A stretch of DNA of 64,000 nucleotides from AP-15 sp963755435 (GTDB lineage Bacteria; Pseudomonadota; Alphaproteobacteria; ATCC43930; CGMCC-115725). The notes below the pieces were generated by a model. The model searched no databases and was not told the origin of the DNA. It worked only from the letters and a program-made list of their open reading frames with translations. The stretch covers positions 248,001-312,000 of the forward strand of contig CAVWJX010000002.1 of assembly GCA_963755435.1 (NCBI GenBank), written 5' to 3'. Of this stretch, positions 24,853 to 33,645 are shown one piece after another (position 1 is the first letter of the stretch; every line of letters begins with the position of its first letter). Made by a program: the position numbers and the translations under genes.

Positions 24853-27800
24853 ATGACCGATCTCGCCCTCGAATACGGGCTTGCTTTCGCCGATCTGTAC
24901 GACCGCGAGGGGCTCACGCGCCTCGACCGGGCTTTCGTGGCGCATCTCGCCGAAGGCGATGCGGCGCTCCACGACCGGCTAATGGCGGCGCGGCGCGATC
25001 CGGACAGGCTCGGGCGAGCGGGGGAATCCGATCTGCTGGTCGATCTGGCGCCGCATGCGGAGGATTTTCTCGGGCATCTGTTCGGGATCGCGGCGGAGGT
25101 GCGGGCGATGCAGGCCCGCCACCACGAATTGTCGCCGATCTATTCGGTCAAGCGACTGTTCGTGCAGCGGCGCGCGGCCAAGGGGATCAAGGAGGCCGAC
25201 GCCGCGGCGCTCGACGGGGCGGAACTGGCCCAAGAGCTCGACCGGTTGACGGGCGCTCGGCCGGGCGAGGCAATTCCCGCCTGGGAGCGGCGCTACGCCG
25301 AGCATGTCGCGGGCTGGCTCGAGGACGAGGCCGGTAATGCCGCCGCACTCGATGTGGCGCAGCGCTACGCCGCTTGGGCCAGTTTGTCGCCGCAGGGGCG
25401 CGAAAAGCATCGCCGCGGCGTCTTGTTCAAGGTGCCGCAGCGGCTGGACCCGCACCATCTGGTCCCGGTCGAGACCATCGAACGCGACGGGGTCACGATG
25501 CTGCGGCTGCCCGAGGATGAATGGCGGCATCGCGACGGCTTCGCCCTGACCGACCGCGGCACCGACCTCACCGGCGCGCTCGACCAGGCGAATTACTGCA
25601 TCTGGTGCCACAACCAGGGGAAGGACAGCTGCTCCAAGGGCCTCAAGGAGAAGGACGGGGGCCTCAAGGAGAAGGACGGCGGGTTCAAGAAGAGCGTGTT
25701 CGGGGTCACCCTCGCCGGCTGTCCGCTCGAAGAGAAGATTTCGGAGATGAATCTGGTCAAGGCGCGAGGGTTAAGCCTCGGCGCGCTGGCCATCATCGCC
25801 GTTGACAACCCGATCTGTGCGGCGACCGGGCACCGCATCTGCAACGACTGCATGAAGGCCTGCATCTATCAGCGCCAGGAGCCGGTCGATATTCCGCAGA
25901 TCGAGACCCGCACCCTGAAAGACGTGCTGGGCCTTCCCTGGGGCTTCGAGATTTATTCGCTGTTGACCCGGTGGAACCCGCTCGACCTGCGCCGCCCGCT
26001 GCCGCGGCCGCGGACTGGGAAAAAGGTGCTGGTGGTCGGGCTTGGGCCGGCTGGCTTTACCCTCGCCCATCATCTGATCAACGACGGCCATTTCGTCGCC
26101 GCGATCGACGGGCTCAAGATCGAGCCATTGCCGGCCGAGATTTCCGGCGTCGCAGTCAACGGCCGGCGCCAGCCATTTCAGCCGATCCGCGATGTGGCGA
26201 GCCTCGTCGACGGGCTCGACGACCGGGTCATGGCCGGGTTTGGCGGGGTCGCCGAATACGGCATCACCGTGCGCTGGGACAAGAATTTCCTGAAGATCGT
26301 GCGCCTGCTGCTCGAGCGCCGCAGCCAATTCGCGATGTATGGCGGGGTGCGCTTTGGCGGCACGCTCACGATCGACGGCGCAGTTGCACTGGGCTTCGAC
26401 CATGTCGCCCTGTGCGCCGGGGCCGGGCGGCCGACGGTGATCCCGATCGAGAACAATCTGGCGCCCGGGGTGCGCCAGGCGTCGGATTTCTTGATGGCCT
26501 TGCAGCTGACCGGGGCGGCCAAGACAGACAGCATCGCCAATCTGACGGTGCGCCTGCCGGTGGTCGTGATCGGCGGCGGGCTGACCGCGATCGACACCGC
26601 CACCGAATCGCTCGCCTATTACCCGGTGCAGGTCGAGAAATTCCTGTCGCGGTATGAGATTTTGGCGGCCGAGCGGGGCGAGGCCGCGGTGGACGGCCAG
26701 TGGAACGTGGCCGAGCGCGAGGCCGCCCTCGAATTCATCGCCCATGGCCGGGCGATCCGCGCCGAGCGCGAGGCCGCCCGCCGCGACGGCCGTGCGCCGC
26801 ATCTGGCGGCGCTGCTCGACGGCTGGGGCGGGGTGACGATCGCCTATCGCCGGCGGCTGATCGACGCGCCGAGCTACACCCTCAACCATGAGGAGGTGGC
26901 GAAGGCGATGGAGGAGGGTATCCGCTTTGCCGAATTGCTGACCCCGGCCGCGGTCGAAGTCGATCGCTTCGGCCAGGCGGCGGCGTTGCGGCTGACCCGG
27001 CATCGCCCGCAGGAGGTCGGCGGCCATCGTCCCGAACCCGATCAGGGGCCGGGCGATGAGATCATCCTGCCGGCGCGCACGATCCTGGTCGCCGCCGGGA
27101 CCCAGCCCAACACCGTGCTCGGCCGCGAGGATCCCGACCATGTGACGCTCGACGGCCGCTATTTCCAGGCGCTCGACGAAGACGGCAATTCGGTCACGCC
27201 GGAACGGGTGGCGAAGCCCGCGGCGGTGCGGGTGCTGACCCATCTGCGGGCGGACGGCCGCGCCGTCAGCTTTTTCGGCGATTTGCACCCGAGCTTTTCG
27301 GGCAATGTGGTCAAGGCGATGGGGGGGGCCACTCTGGGCTATCCGGTGGTCAGCCGGATGCTGGCCCGGCTCGAGCCTGGCTCACCCTCGCCCGAAGCAT
27401 TGCGGGTGCGGCTCGACGACGAATTGCGCGCGCGAGTGCACGAGGTCGTCCGCCTCACTCCGAACATCGTCGAGATCGTGATCAAGGCGCCGATGGCGGC
27501 GCGCGCCTTCCGACCCGGCCAGTTCTATCGCTTGCAGAATTACGAGACCCTGGCGGCGCGGGTCGACGGCACCACACTCGCCATGGAGGGGTTAGCGCTG
27601 ACCGGCGCCGGGGTCGACCGCACCGCCGGCCTCCTATCGACGATCGTCTTGGAGATGGGCGGATCGTCCGATCTGTGCGCGCTGCTGAAGCCGAGCGAGC
27701 CGGTCATTTTGATGGGGCCGACCGGTACGCCGACCGAGACCCCGGCGGGCGAGACCGTGCTCTTGGTCGGCGGCGGGCTCGGCAACGCCGTCTTATTTTC

Positions 27801-28410
27801 GATCGCCGCGGCGTTGCGCGCGCAGGGCTCGCGCGTGCTCTATTTCGCCGGCTACAAGACCATCGCCGACCGCTACAAGGTCGAGGACATCGAGCGCTCC
27901 GCCGACAGCGTCGTGTGGTGCTGCGACGAGGCGCCGGGTTTTGCCGCCGGCCGAGAACAGGACCGGGCCTTTGTCGGCAACATCGTCGAGGCGATCGCGG
28001 CCTACGGCGCGGGCGCGCTGGGGCCGGTAGCAATCCCGCTCGACGAGGTCGACCGCATCGTCGCGATCGGCTCCGACGGCATGATGAACGCGGTCGCCGA
28101 GGCGCGTCGGGCGCGGCTCAAGGGGTATTTCCGGCCTGGCCATCGGGCGATTGCTTCGATCAACTCGCCGATGCAGTGCATGATGAAGGAGATCTGCGCG
28201 CAATGCCTGCAGCGCCACCGCGACCCGGTGACCGGGGCCGAGACCGTGGTGTTTTCGTGCTTTAACCAGGACCAGGAGATGGATCAGGTCGATTTCCCGG
28301 CATTGCGCCGCCGCCTGTCGCAGAACGGCGCCCAGGAAAAGCTGACCAAGGCATGGGTCGATCGCTGCCTGCGCCATCTCGGCGAGCGCCCGGCGATGGC
28401 CGCGGAGTAA
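24853..28410 (+). CDS. Giant flavoprotein: GltD/NfnL-like plus PyrK/NfnS-like fusion
   Basis: 1185 residues. The N-terminal 240 are unassigned and helical in character. A Cys-rich region follows (YCIWCHNQGKDSC near 247, GCPLEE, NPICAATGHRICNDCMKAC), as in GltD/NfnL iron-sulfur domains. Then a two-dinucleotide-binding flavoprotein (VLVVGLGPAGF near 395; VVVIGGGLTAIDTATE near 570; TILVAAGTQPN near 745). The last 340 residues are FNR-like (FRPGQFYRLQNYE; VLLVGGGLGNAVLFS) and end with a Cys cluster (QCMMKEICAQCLQ) like the [2Fe-2S] site of PyrK/NfnS. NfnSL in anaerobes is an electron-bifurcating NADH/ferredoxin:NADP transhydrogenase; bifurcation here is unproven. A 21-bp repeat duplicates LKEKDGG in the Cys region. 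Cotranscribed with the next gene. Confidence 0.82.
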   Translation: MTDLALEYGLAFADLYDREGLTRLDRAFVAHLAEGDAALHDRLMAARRDPDRLGRAGESDLLVDLAPHAEDFLGHLFGIAAEVRAMQARHHELSPIYSVKRLFVQRRAAKGIKEADAAALDGAELAQELDRLTGARPGEAIPAWERRYAEHVAGWLEDEAGNAAALDVAQRYAAWASLSPQGREKHRRGVLFKVPQRLDPHHLVPVETIERDGVTMLRLPEDEWRHRDGFALTDRGTDLTGALDQANYCIWCHNQGKDSCSKGLKEKDGGLKEKDGGFKKSVFGVTLAGCPLEEKISEMNLVKARGLSLGALAIIAVDNPICAATGHRICNDCMKACIYQRQEPVDIPQIETRTLKDVLGLPWGFEIYSLLTRWNPLDLRRPLPRPRTGKKVLVVGLGPAGFTLAHHLINDGHFVAAIDGLKIEPLPAEISGVAVNGRRQPFQPIRDVASLVDGLDDRVMAGFGGVAEYGITVRWDKNFLKIVRLLLERRSQFAMYGGVRFGGTLTIDGAVALGFDHVALCAGAGRPTVIPIENNLAPGVRQASDFLMALQLTGAAKTDSIANLTVRLPVVVIGGGLTAIDTATESLAYYPVQVEKFLSRYEILAAERGEAAVDGQWNVAEREAALEFIAHGRAIRAEREAARRDGRAPHLAALLDGWGGVTIAYRRRLIDAPSYTLNHEEVAKAMEEGIRFAELLTPAAVEVDRFGQAAALRLTRHRPQEVGGHRPEPDQGPGDEIILPARTILVAAGTQPNTVLGREDPDHVTLDGRYFQALDEDGNSVTPERVAKPAAVRVLTHLRADGRAVSFFGDLHPSFSGNVVKAMGGATLGYPVVSRMLARLEPGSPSPEALRVRLDDELRARVHEVVRLTPNIVEIVIKAPMAARAFRPGQFYRLQNYETLAARVDGTTLAMEGLALTGAGVDRTAGLLSTIVLEMGGSSDLCALLKPSEPVILMGPTGTPTETPAGETVLLVGGGLGNAVLFSIAAALRAQGSRVLYFAGYKTIADRYKVEDIERSADSVVWCCDEAPGFAAGREQDRAFVGNIVEAIAAYGAGALGPVAIPLDEVDRIVAIGSDGMMNAVAEARRARLKGYFRPGHRAIASINSPMQCMMKEICAQCLQRHRDPVTGAETVVFSCFNQDQEMDQVDFPALRRRLSQNGAQEKLTKAWVDRCLRHLGERPAMAAE
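25639..25680 (+). repeat. Two 21-bp in-frame tandem repeats
   Basis: The unit GGCCTCAAGGAGAAGGACGG plus one base is present twice in direct tandem, encoding GLKEKDG twice, with a partial third (GGFKK). It lies inside the iron-sulfur region of the flavoprotein fusion, between the CIWC and GCPLEE cysteines, and lengthens that loop by seven residues per copy. Confidence 0.85.
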
Positions 28411-28448
28411 AACCGAACCGGGACCGTCGAACAGAGGAGGAAACGATC

Positions 28449-28994
28449 ATGGCAAGGCTTCCGCTGATCACCAAGAAGGACCAGGTGGCCGAAAAGGACC
28501 AGGCGATCGTCGACCGGATCGTCGCCAGCCGCGGCGCCTTGCAAGGCCCGTTTACGATGTTCCTGCACTGCCCGGAGCTGGCCGGGCGGCTCGCCCATCT
28601 CGGCGCCTTCGTGCGTTTCGAGGGCGCGCTCGACATGCGGGTACGGGTGCTGGCGGCGATGACCGTCGCGCGCGAATTTGAGGCGGTCTACGTCTGGGGC
28701 GCGCAGACCGGCGGCGCTCGGCGGCAGGGCGTGCCCGAGGCGACAATCGCCGCGATCCGCGACAACCATTCGCGCGGCCTCCCGCCGGAAGACGCCCAGA
28801 TCGTCGACGCGACCCGGCAGCTGTTGCGCCGGCACCGCATCGACGACGCCACGGCCGCGGCGCTGCGGGCGCGCTTTGGCGACGAGGGGTTCATCGAGCT
28901 GACCGGGGCGATCGGCTATTACAGCATGCTGGCGATGACCGTGAACGCCTGCGAGCTGGAGGCGGCACCCGGCGCCGAAGTGCTGAAGGTCTGA
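28449..28994 (+). CDS. Carboxymuconolactone decarboxylase (CMD/AhpD-like) family protein
   Basis: 181 residues from the ATG at 28449, after a strong AGGAGGAAAC site and 38 bases from the flavoprotein stop, so cotranscribed with it. The CMD helical core is visible: FTMFLHCPELAGRLAHLGAF, RVRVLAAMTVAREFEAVYVW and GVPEATIAAIRD. The AhpD CxxC pair is absent, so peroxiredoxin-reductase activity is unlikely, and the family His after the FE motif is replaced (VYVWGAQ). Many such proteins have no known reaction. It could act on a substrate or product of the flavoprotein. Confidence 0.88.
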   Translation: MARLPLITKKDQVAEKDQAIVDRIVASRGALQGPFTMFLHCPELAGRLAHLGAFVRFEGALDMRVRVLAAMTVAREFEAVYVWGAQTGGARRQGVPEATIAAIRDNHSRGLPPEDAQIVDATRQLLRRHRIDDATAAALRARFGDEGFIELTGAIGYYSMLAMTVNACELEAAPGAEVLKV

Positions 28995-29019
28995 CCCGAC
29001 CCGGAACCCCTAACAGCCT

Positions 29020-30333
29020 CTATTCGAACAGCGGGGCGCGGGTCAGGGCGAAGTCCTCGACGGCGTCGGCGAGCCGGTCGGCGTCGCGATCGTCGAGCGC
29101 GATCGACAGCGCGAACATGCCGCGCTTGGCGAACCAGATGCCGCGGGCGACGAGGTCGAACCAGAACAGATCGGCCAGTGCGCGATTGCCGAGCGCGGCA
29201 TCGGCCTCCGAGCGGATCGGCCGGTCGGTCATGTGCGCCGACATCATCGAGCCGATGCCAGTGAACTGCATGCGCAAGCCGTGCCGACGTACCAGCGCGT
29301 TCAGCCGTTGGCGCAGAGCGTCGCCCCATTCATTCAGCGCGCTGGCACGCTCGGGCGTGTAGATCCGGGTCAGCCCAACGAGCCCGGCGTTCATCGTCAG
29401 CACGTTGTTGTTGAAGGTGCCAGCGTGCTGGAAGGCGTCCGGCCGGCGTGGGTCGAAGCGCTCCATGATGTCGCGGCGCCCGCCAAAGGCGCCAAAGCTC
29501 ATGCCGCCGCCGAGATATTTGCCGAGGGTGGTGAGGTCAGGGAGGATGCCGTGGACCTTCTGCAGCCCGCCCGGCGCCAGGCGCGAGGTCATCACCTCGT
29601 CGAAGATCAGCAGGGCGCCGGTGTCGTCCGCCAAGGTGCGCAGGCCGGCGAGAAAGCCCGGCTCGGCCGGGATGCAGCCGGTGGTGCCCTGCATCGGCTC
29701 GACCAGAATCGCGGCGAGTTCGGCGCGGTGCGGGCGGACCAGCTGCTCGACCGCCTCCAGGTCATTGTAGCGCCCGAGCAAAAACTCGAACGGCGCGTTC
29801 AAGGGGCTGCCATGGCCGCGAAAATAGAAGACGCCGCCATGATAGCCGCCGGCGAACACCAGGATTTTGGGGTGGCCGGTGATCGCGCGGGCGGCGCTGA
29901 CCGCCATCAGATTGGCCTCGGTGCCGGAATTGGTGAAGCGCACCAGCTCGATCGACGGGAAGCGGGCGCACACGGCGGCGGCAAACCGCGTCTCGGCCTC
30001 GTTCTGGGCGCCGAAATTGAGCCCGCCCGCCAGCGCCTCGTCGATTGCCCGGCGGATCAGCGGGTGCGAATGGCCGTAGATTCCGGCGGTGAACTCGCTG
30101 AGGAAATCGGCGTATTCGTGGCCGTCGAGGTCCCACAGCCGCGCCCCCTCGCCCTTCGCCATGGTCAGCGGGAACGGGTCGACATGGATCGAGGCGCGGG
30201 TGTTGCCGCCAGGCATCGCCTCACACGCGGCGCGGTGCTGGGCGAGGCTTTTCGGGTTGTCGGCACGATAGCGCTCCTCGGCCTCGGCGAGCGCGGCGAA
30301 GAGGTCGATGTTGGCGGCATGCATCTGGGTCAT
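29020..30333 (-). CDS. Class III aminotransferase, glutamate-1-semialdehyde aminomutase-like
   Basis: About 437 residues. The ATG ending at 30333 has GGGAG five bases upstream; an upstream ATG at 30351 lacks one. PLP fold type I marks: MPGGNTRASIHVDPFPL, FTNSGTEANLMAVSAARA, GGYHGGV, the Asp of LLIFDEVMTSR, and the PLP lysine in TLGKYLGGGMSFGAFGG. It resembles the GSA aminomutase subgroup but stands alone, and no heme gene is nearby, so it is probably a catabolic aminotransferase. It converges on the CMD gene with a 25-base gap. Confidence 0.9.
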   Translation of the reverse strand: MTQMHAANIDLFAALAEAEERYRADNPKSLAQHRAACEAMPGGNTRASIHVDPFPLTMAKGEGARLWDLDGHEYADFLSEFTAGIYGHSHPLIRRAIDEALAGGLNFGAQNEAETRFAAAVCARFPSIELVRFTNSGTEANLMAVSAARAITGHPKILVFAGGYHGGVFYFRGHGSPLNAPFEFLLGRYNDLEAVEQLVRPHRAELAAILVEPMQGTTGCIPAEPGFLAGLRTLADDTGALLIFDEVMTSRLAPGGLQKVHGILPDLTTLGKYLGGGMSFGAFGGRRDIMERFDPRRPDAFQHAGTFNNNVLTMNAGLVGLTRIYTPERASALNEWGDALRQRLNALVRRHGLRMQFTGIGSMMSAHMTDRPIRSEADAALGNRALADLFWFDLVARGIWFAKRGMFALSIALDDRDADRLADAVEDFALTRAPLFE

Positions 30334-30632
30334 CGGCGCTCCGGCGGGCATGGTATGCGTGGTGCCCGTGCAGCCTACACCCGATGGCGGACCGGCGCGC
30401 TGGTTTGCGTGACAGGCTCGACCGTGAACGACGGCCGCTCCATCGCCACGCCGTCGGCGTGCAGGGCGCTAAATTTTACCTGCACTTGAGCATACTGCGA
30501 TACATATTTCTCATTACTGATTTTATCCCGGATGCACTTCATATATATAAATATAAGTCCCACCCAAGCAACATTTCTTTAAGGAATACGTCGGCATCCT
30601 CGGGTGACACAACATTTCCCAGGAGCAATCCA
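30334..30632. promoter_or_regulatory. Divergent region with an AT-rich stretch before the orphan gene
   Basis: About 300 bases between a leftward aminotransferase and a rightward unknown gene. The part from about 30480 to 30600 is strikingly AT-rich (for example TTCATATATATAAATATAAG) in a GC-rich genome and probably contains the promoter and upstream activating DNA of the orphan pair. No clear -35/-10 pair, sigma-54 element or gene is identified. An AGGAG sits just before 30633. Confidence 0.45.
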
Positions 30633-31913
30633 ATGGCCACGCCGACCTCCACTGATCTCTACCTGCAATTCCTGGCGGCGCTGCAAGGCGCGATCCAGCT
30701 TCCGGGCGAGCCGCAGGTCATCAGCCCATTCCAGATCTGGGATTGGGGCGGAACCCAAGGCGGTCTCGCCGGGATGACCTATCCGCAGTATATGGCGCTG
30801 AACCAGGTGCCGCGCAGCCCGACTGCGAGCGCGAATTCATGGGGCTCATCGCCCGGCTTCGACAGCATCTACAATCTGTATCTGAGCGCGGCGCTGAACC
30901 CATTCCCATCGGTCAATGATCCGCAGTATGTCGGCCTGCAGAACACGGTCAACCGTGCCAATGGCATGGTCGGCGACGCCACCGCCACAGCGGTGACCAA
31001 TTTCCGCAACTTCGTGCAGTCGACCCGCTCCACCGAAACCTTCACCCTATGGCTCGCCAATGAGGGCGCGGTATACCAGACCAGCATCGCCACTGCGCAA
31101 GGGGCGCTGACCAATGCCCAAAACGCCCTCAACAGTTATGTCGCGAGCAAGAGCACGGCAGTAACCAACGCGCTCAATGCCTATACCAGCAACCTGACTT
31201 ACGTCACCAACCCGATCAACAATCAGCAGGTTCAGGCTGCCGGTTGGGCGATGAGCGAGGCCGCCTTCGATTATGTCAACAAAATCACCCAGAACAATCC
31301 CGGCGGCAAAGCCGTCGCCGGCAACGCGCAATCCTTTGACGTCAATCAATCGACATCGCAGTACAACTATCAAAAACAATGGGGTGAAGGTGGGCTCGCC
31401 GGCATTTTCGACTTTTTCGGTGGCTGGGGCGACAGCGAATGGAGCTCGGTCAGCACCTCGCAATTCGCCAGCAGCTACGATCTCAAATTCAGCTTTGGCG
31501 ACCTGGCGGTGATCGGCGTCGCTCCCGGGCAATGGTGGAGTCAGGGGATCGTCTCGGTGCTCGGCAAGAACGGCCCTTACAACCAGGGCTTTTCCGGGTT
31601 TCAGTCTGGCAACAACACGTTCTTTTTCGGACCCAACGGCCAATTGCAGCGGATGATCACCGGCATGGTGGTCGGTTATCAGCCGAGCGTGGCGGTCACC
31701 GCCGGCGGCTCGTTTGCCCAGCAGCTGAAGTCGCAATGGCAGAGCAGCGGCGGCATCCTGATCGGCCCGTTCGGTTTCGGCCATTCGGCCGGGGGCAATT
31801 CCGAAAATGACACCTTCGACGCGCAGGGAGCCACGGCCACGGTCACCAACAACGGCGCATGGCCCTACATCCTTGCGTTCGTGACCAACTGGGTGCTGGC
31901 GCCATCCAGCTGA
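30633..31913 (+). CDS. Hypothetical protein, Asn/Gly/Ser-rich, 426 residues
   Basis: Not recognised. It starts at the ATG at 30633 after CAGGAGCAATCC. There is no signal peptide or membrane helix. Residues 1-110 are rich in Trp, Pro and Tyr (PFQIWDWGGTQGG, MTYPQYMALNQ); 110-210 is a helical Ala/Thr/Asn-rich part (AQGALTNAQNALNSYV); the last 200 appear beta-rich with repeated Gly-Asn-Phe patterns (SYDLKFSFGDLAVIGVAPGQWW, GNNTFFFGPNGQL). Codon choice and composition are less GC-rich than the neighbours, and an AT-rich region precedes it, which suggests horizontal acquisition. A small exported protein follows 77 bases downstream. It could be a structural or secreted factor leaving by a non-Sec route; function unknown. 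Confidence 0.7.
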   Translation: MATPTSTDLYLQFLAALQGAIQLPGEPQVISPFQIWDWGGTQGGLAGMTYPQYMALNQVPRSPTASANSWGSSPGFDSIYNLYLSAALNPFPSVNDPQYVGLQNTVNRANGMVGDATATAVTNFRNFVQSTRSTETFTLWLANEGAVYQTSIATAQGALTNAQNALNSYVASKSTAVTNALNAYTSNLTYVTNPINNQQVQAAGWAMSEAAFDYVNKITQNNPGGKAVAGNAQSFDVNQSTSQYNYQKQWGEGGLAGIFDFFGGWGDSEWSSVSTSQFASSYDLKFSFGDLAVIGVAPGQWWSQGIVSVLGKNGPYNQGFSGFQSGNNTFFFGPNGQLQRMITGMVVGYQPSVAVTAGGSFAQQLKSQWQSSGGILIGPFGFGHSAGGNSENDTFDAQGATATVTNNGAWPYILAFVTNWVLAPSS

Positions 31914-31990
31914 GATTATCGGGCGGCGGAGGGCGCGATGCGTCCTCCGTCACCACCCCGGCCCAATGCTCTGACCCAAGGAGACGACTG

Positions 31991-32467
31991 GTGCGACCTG
32001 TAATCCTGGCAATCCTAGCGATTTCAGCCCTGATCGCCTCTCGGCAAGCCCGTGCGCTGACGCCATGCACTTCGGTCCCGACTGCGGCATTGTCGCACTT
32101 TGTCCCCAACAATGCCCAATATGGCGGTCATCTCGCCGCACACGTCGCGGGAGCGACCCCGCCAGCGGGGTATTCCCAGAACGGGCGCACGCTGTTCAGC
32201 AGCAACGCCGATTACGACGAGGCGTGGAGCGAGCTCGCCGCTCAGCAGCAGCCGCTCTACTGCGCCGACAACCCGCAACTGGGCGCCGATGCGGCCCGAG
32301 ATTTGCTGCTTCAATTCTTTTCGGAGTCCTGCACCGCAGCCGGGTTAAACGGGGCCTGCACCACATCGAACACGATCCAGACCCACCGGGTGACGTTTGA
32401 TTTTCGCGCGGTCTCCTACAACCATCATACCGCCTGGGTTCTACTGACCGCCTATCCGCGAAATTGA
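31991..32467 (+). CDS. Small secreted hypothetical protein
   Basis: 158 residues from a GTG at 31991, chosen because AAGGAG precedes it and it opens a clean signal peptide (RPVILAILAISALIASRQARA). The mature part has four Cys (TPCTS, LYCADN, ESCTAAG, GACTTS), consistent with two disulfides in the periplasm or outside. No known domain. It follows the orphan 426-residue gene by 77 bases on the same strand and probably shares its transcript. It converges on the dioxygenase gene (15-base gap). Confidence 0.68.
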   Translation: MRPVILAILAISALIASRQARALTPCTSVPTAALSHFVPNNAQYGGHLAAHVAGATPPAGYSQNGRTLFSSNADYDEAWSELAAQQQPLYCADNPQLGADAARDLLLQFFSESCTAAGLNGACTTSNTIQTHRVTFDFRAVSYNHHTAWVLLTAYPRN

Positions 32468-32482
32468 CGCGGCCGATCGGGA

Positions 32483-33459
32483 TCAGCCGGGATAGGCGCG
32501 CCGGCCGCCGTCGCGCAGCCACAGGCGCACCAGGTGGCGCCGGGCCTCGGGCTCGGGATGATCGACAAAGGCGGTACGGCTGTGGCCGAGCGCGCGGTTG
32601 TCGACAAATTGCAACTGCCCCGGCTCGAGGTCGAAATCGATCGACAGCGGGGCGTCCTCGAAGATCTCGAGCATGGTCGCGAGCGCCGCCGCACCGGCCT
32701 CGTCGACCGGATCGCCACGCAGCGCATAGCCGCTGTTGATCTGGTGCGCGCTGAACCGGGCCTTGAGCTCGGCGCCACCCTCGAACACCGGGGTGGCGAA
32801 GATCGGGCTTTCGCCCTATGGAATTCGCGCTGGCGGTCGAACCAGAACGGCTGGTAGAGCCGCGCCAGGTGCTCCGGAGCGCGCGCGAGGAGCGCATTGT
32901 GCACGCTGTGAAAGCTCAGCACCCGGCTGTGGCCGCCGCTCATCGCCCGGCGCACGCAGAGGAGGCCGACATAGTCGGGTGGGGCATCGTTATAGGCGTT
33001 GTCGTTGTGAAAGCGGATTTCGATGTTGGTCTTATCAGGGCGCACTCCCGATCCCGGCAGTGCCTGCTGCCCGGTGTCGAGCACATCATAGACGAGGGTG
33101 CCGTCGAGCTTCTGAGCGACCGGTCGGGCGATCATGGCAGACAGCAGCCAGTAGATCGCGGTGGCTTCGGCCGCATCCATCTCGTCGACCGGCAGCCGGT
33201 CGACGATGGCAAAGCGCACCCCGCGGGCGAGAATGTCGCGCACCCGGGCCATCGCCGCCCGGCAGGCCGGCATCGCGAAATCATCCGGCACAAGGACGAT
33301 CGTCGGCAGCGGATAGGCGCGCAACTCGTCGACGGCGCGGCGGATCTCGTCAATCGCCGCGACGTCGAGCGCAACCCGCCAATCCTCGGTGCGAACATCG
33401 GCCCGCACCCAGGCGCTCGGGCCAGCGATCGGCCGGGCGGCAACGGAAGTTAGCGGCAT
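32483..33459 (-). CDS. TauD/TfdA-family Fe(II)/2-oxoglutarate dioxygenase, frameshifted
   Basis: The start at the ATG ending at 33459 begins MPLTSVAARPIAGPSAWV. The iron-binding HxD is in EIRFHNDNAYND; the distal His and the 2-oxoglutarate Arg are in ALGHSRTAFVDHPEPEARRH followed by LVRLW. Between them, near 32810, the frame changes: FWFDRQREFH continues as RGESPIFATPVFEGGAELKA only if one G is added to a GGG run, so this is an apparent one-base deletion, unlike the insertions elsewhere. Corrected length is about 325 residues, normal for the family. It hydroxylates an unknown small acid or amine. Confidence 0.87.
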
Positions 33460-33645
33460 GGGATTCTCCCGACGCGGCGGTCTGCCCTCAACTCGAGCGT
33501 AACCAAATAGCGCGAGACCTCCCAATCGATCAATGCCCGGATCGCCGACCGAGCAATGCGGTTACGATTTCGCCGTACCATCCGGCACGATTCAGCCTAA
33601 CTTCGGCTCTGATCAACCGGACGGCAGCGATCCCGTAAGTGCGAA

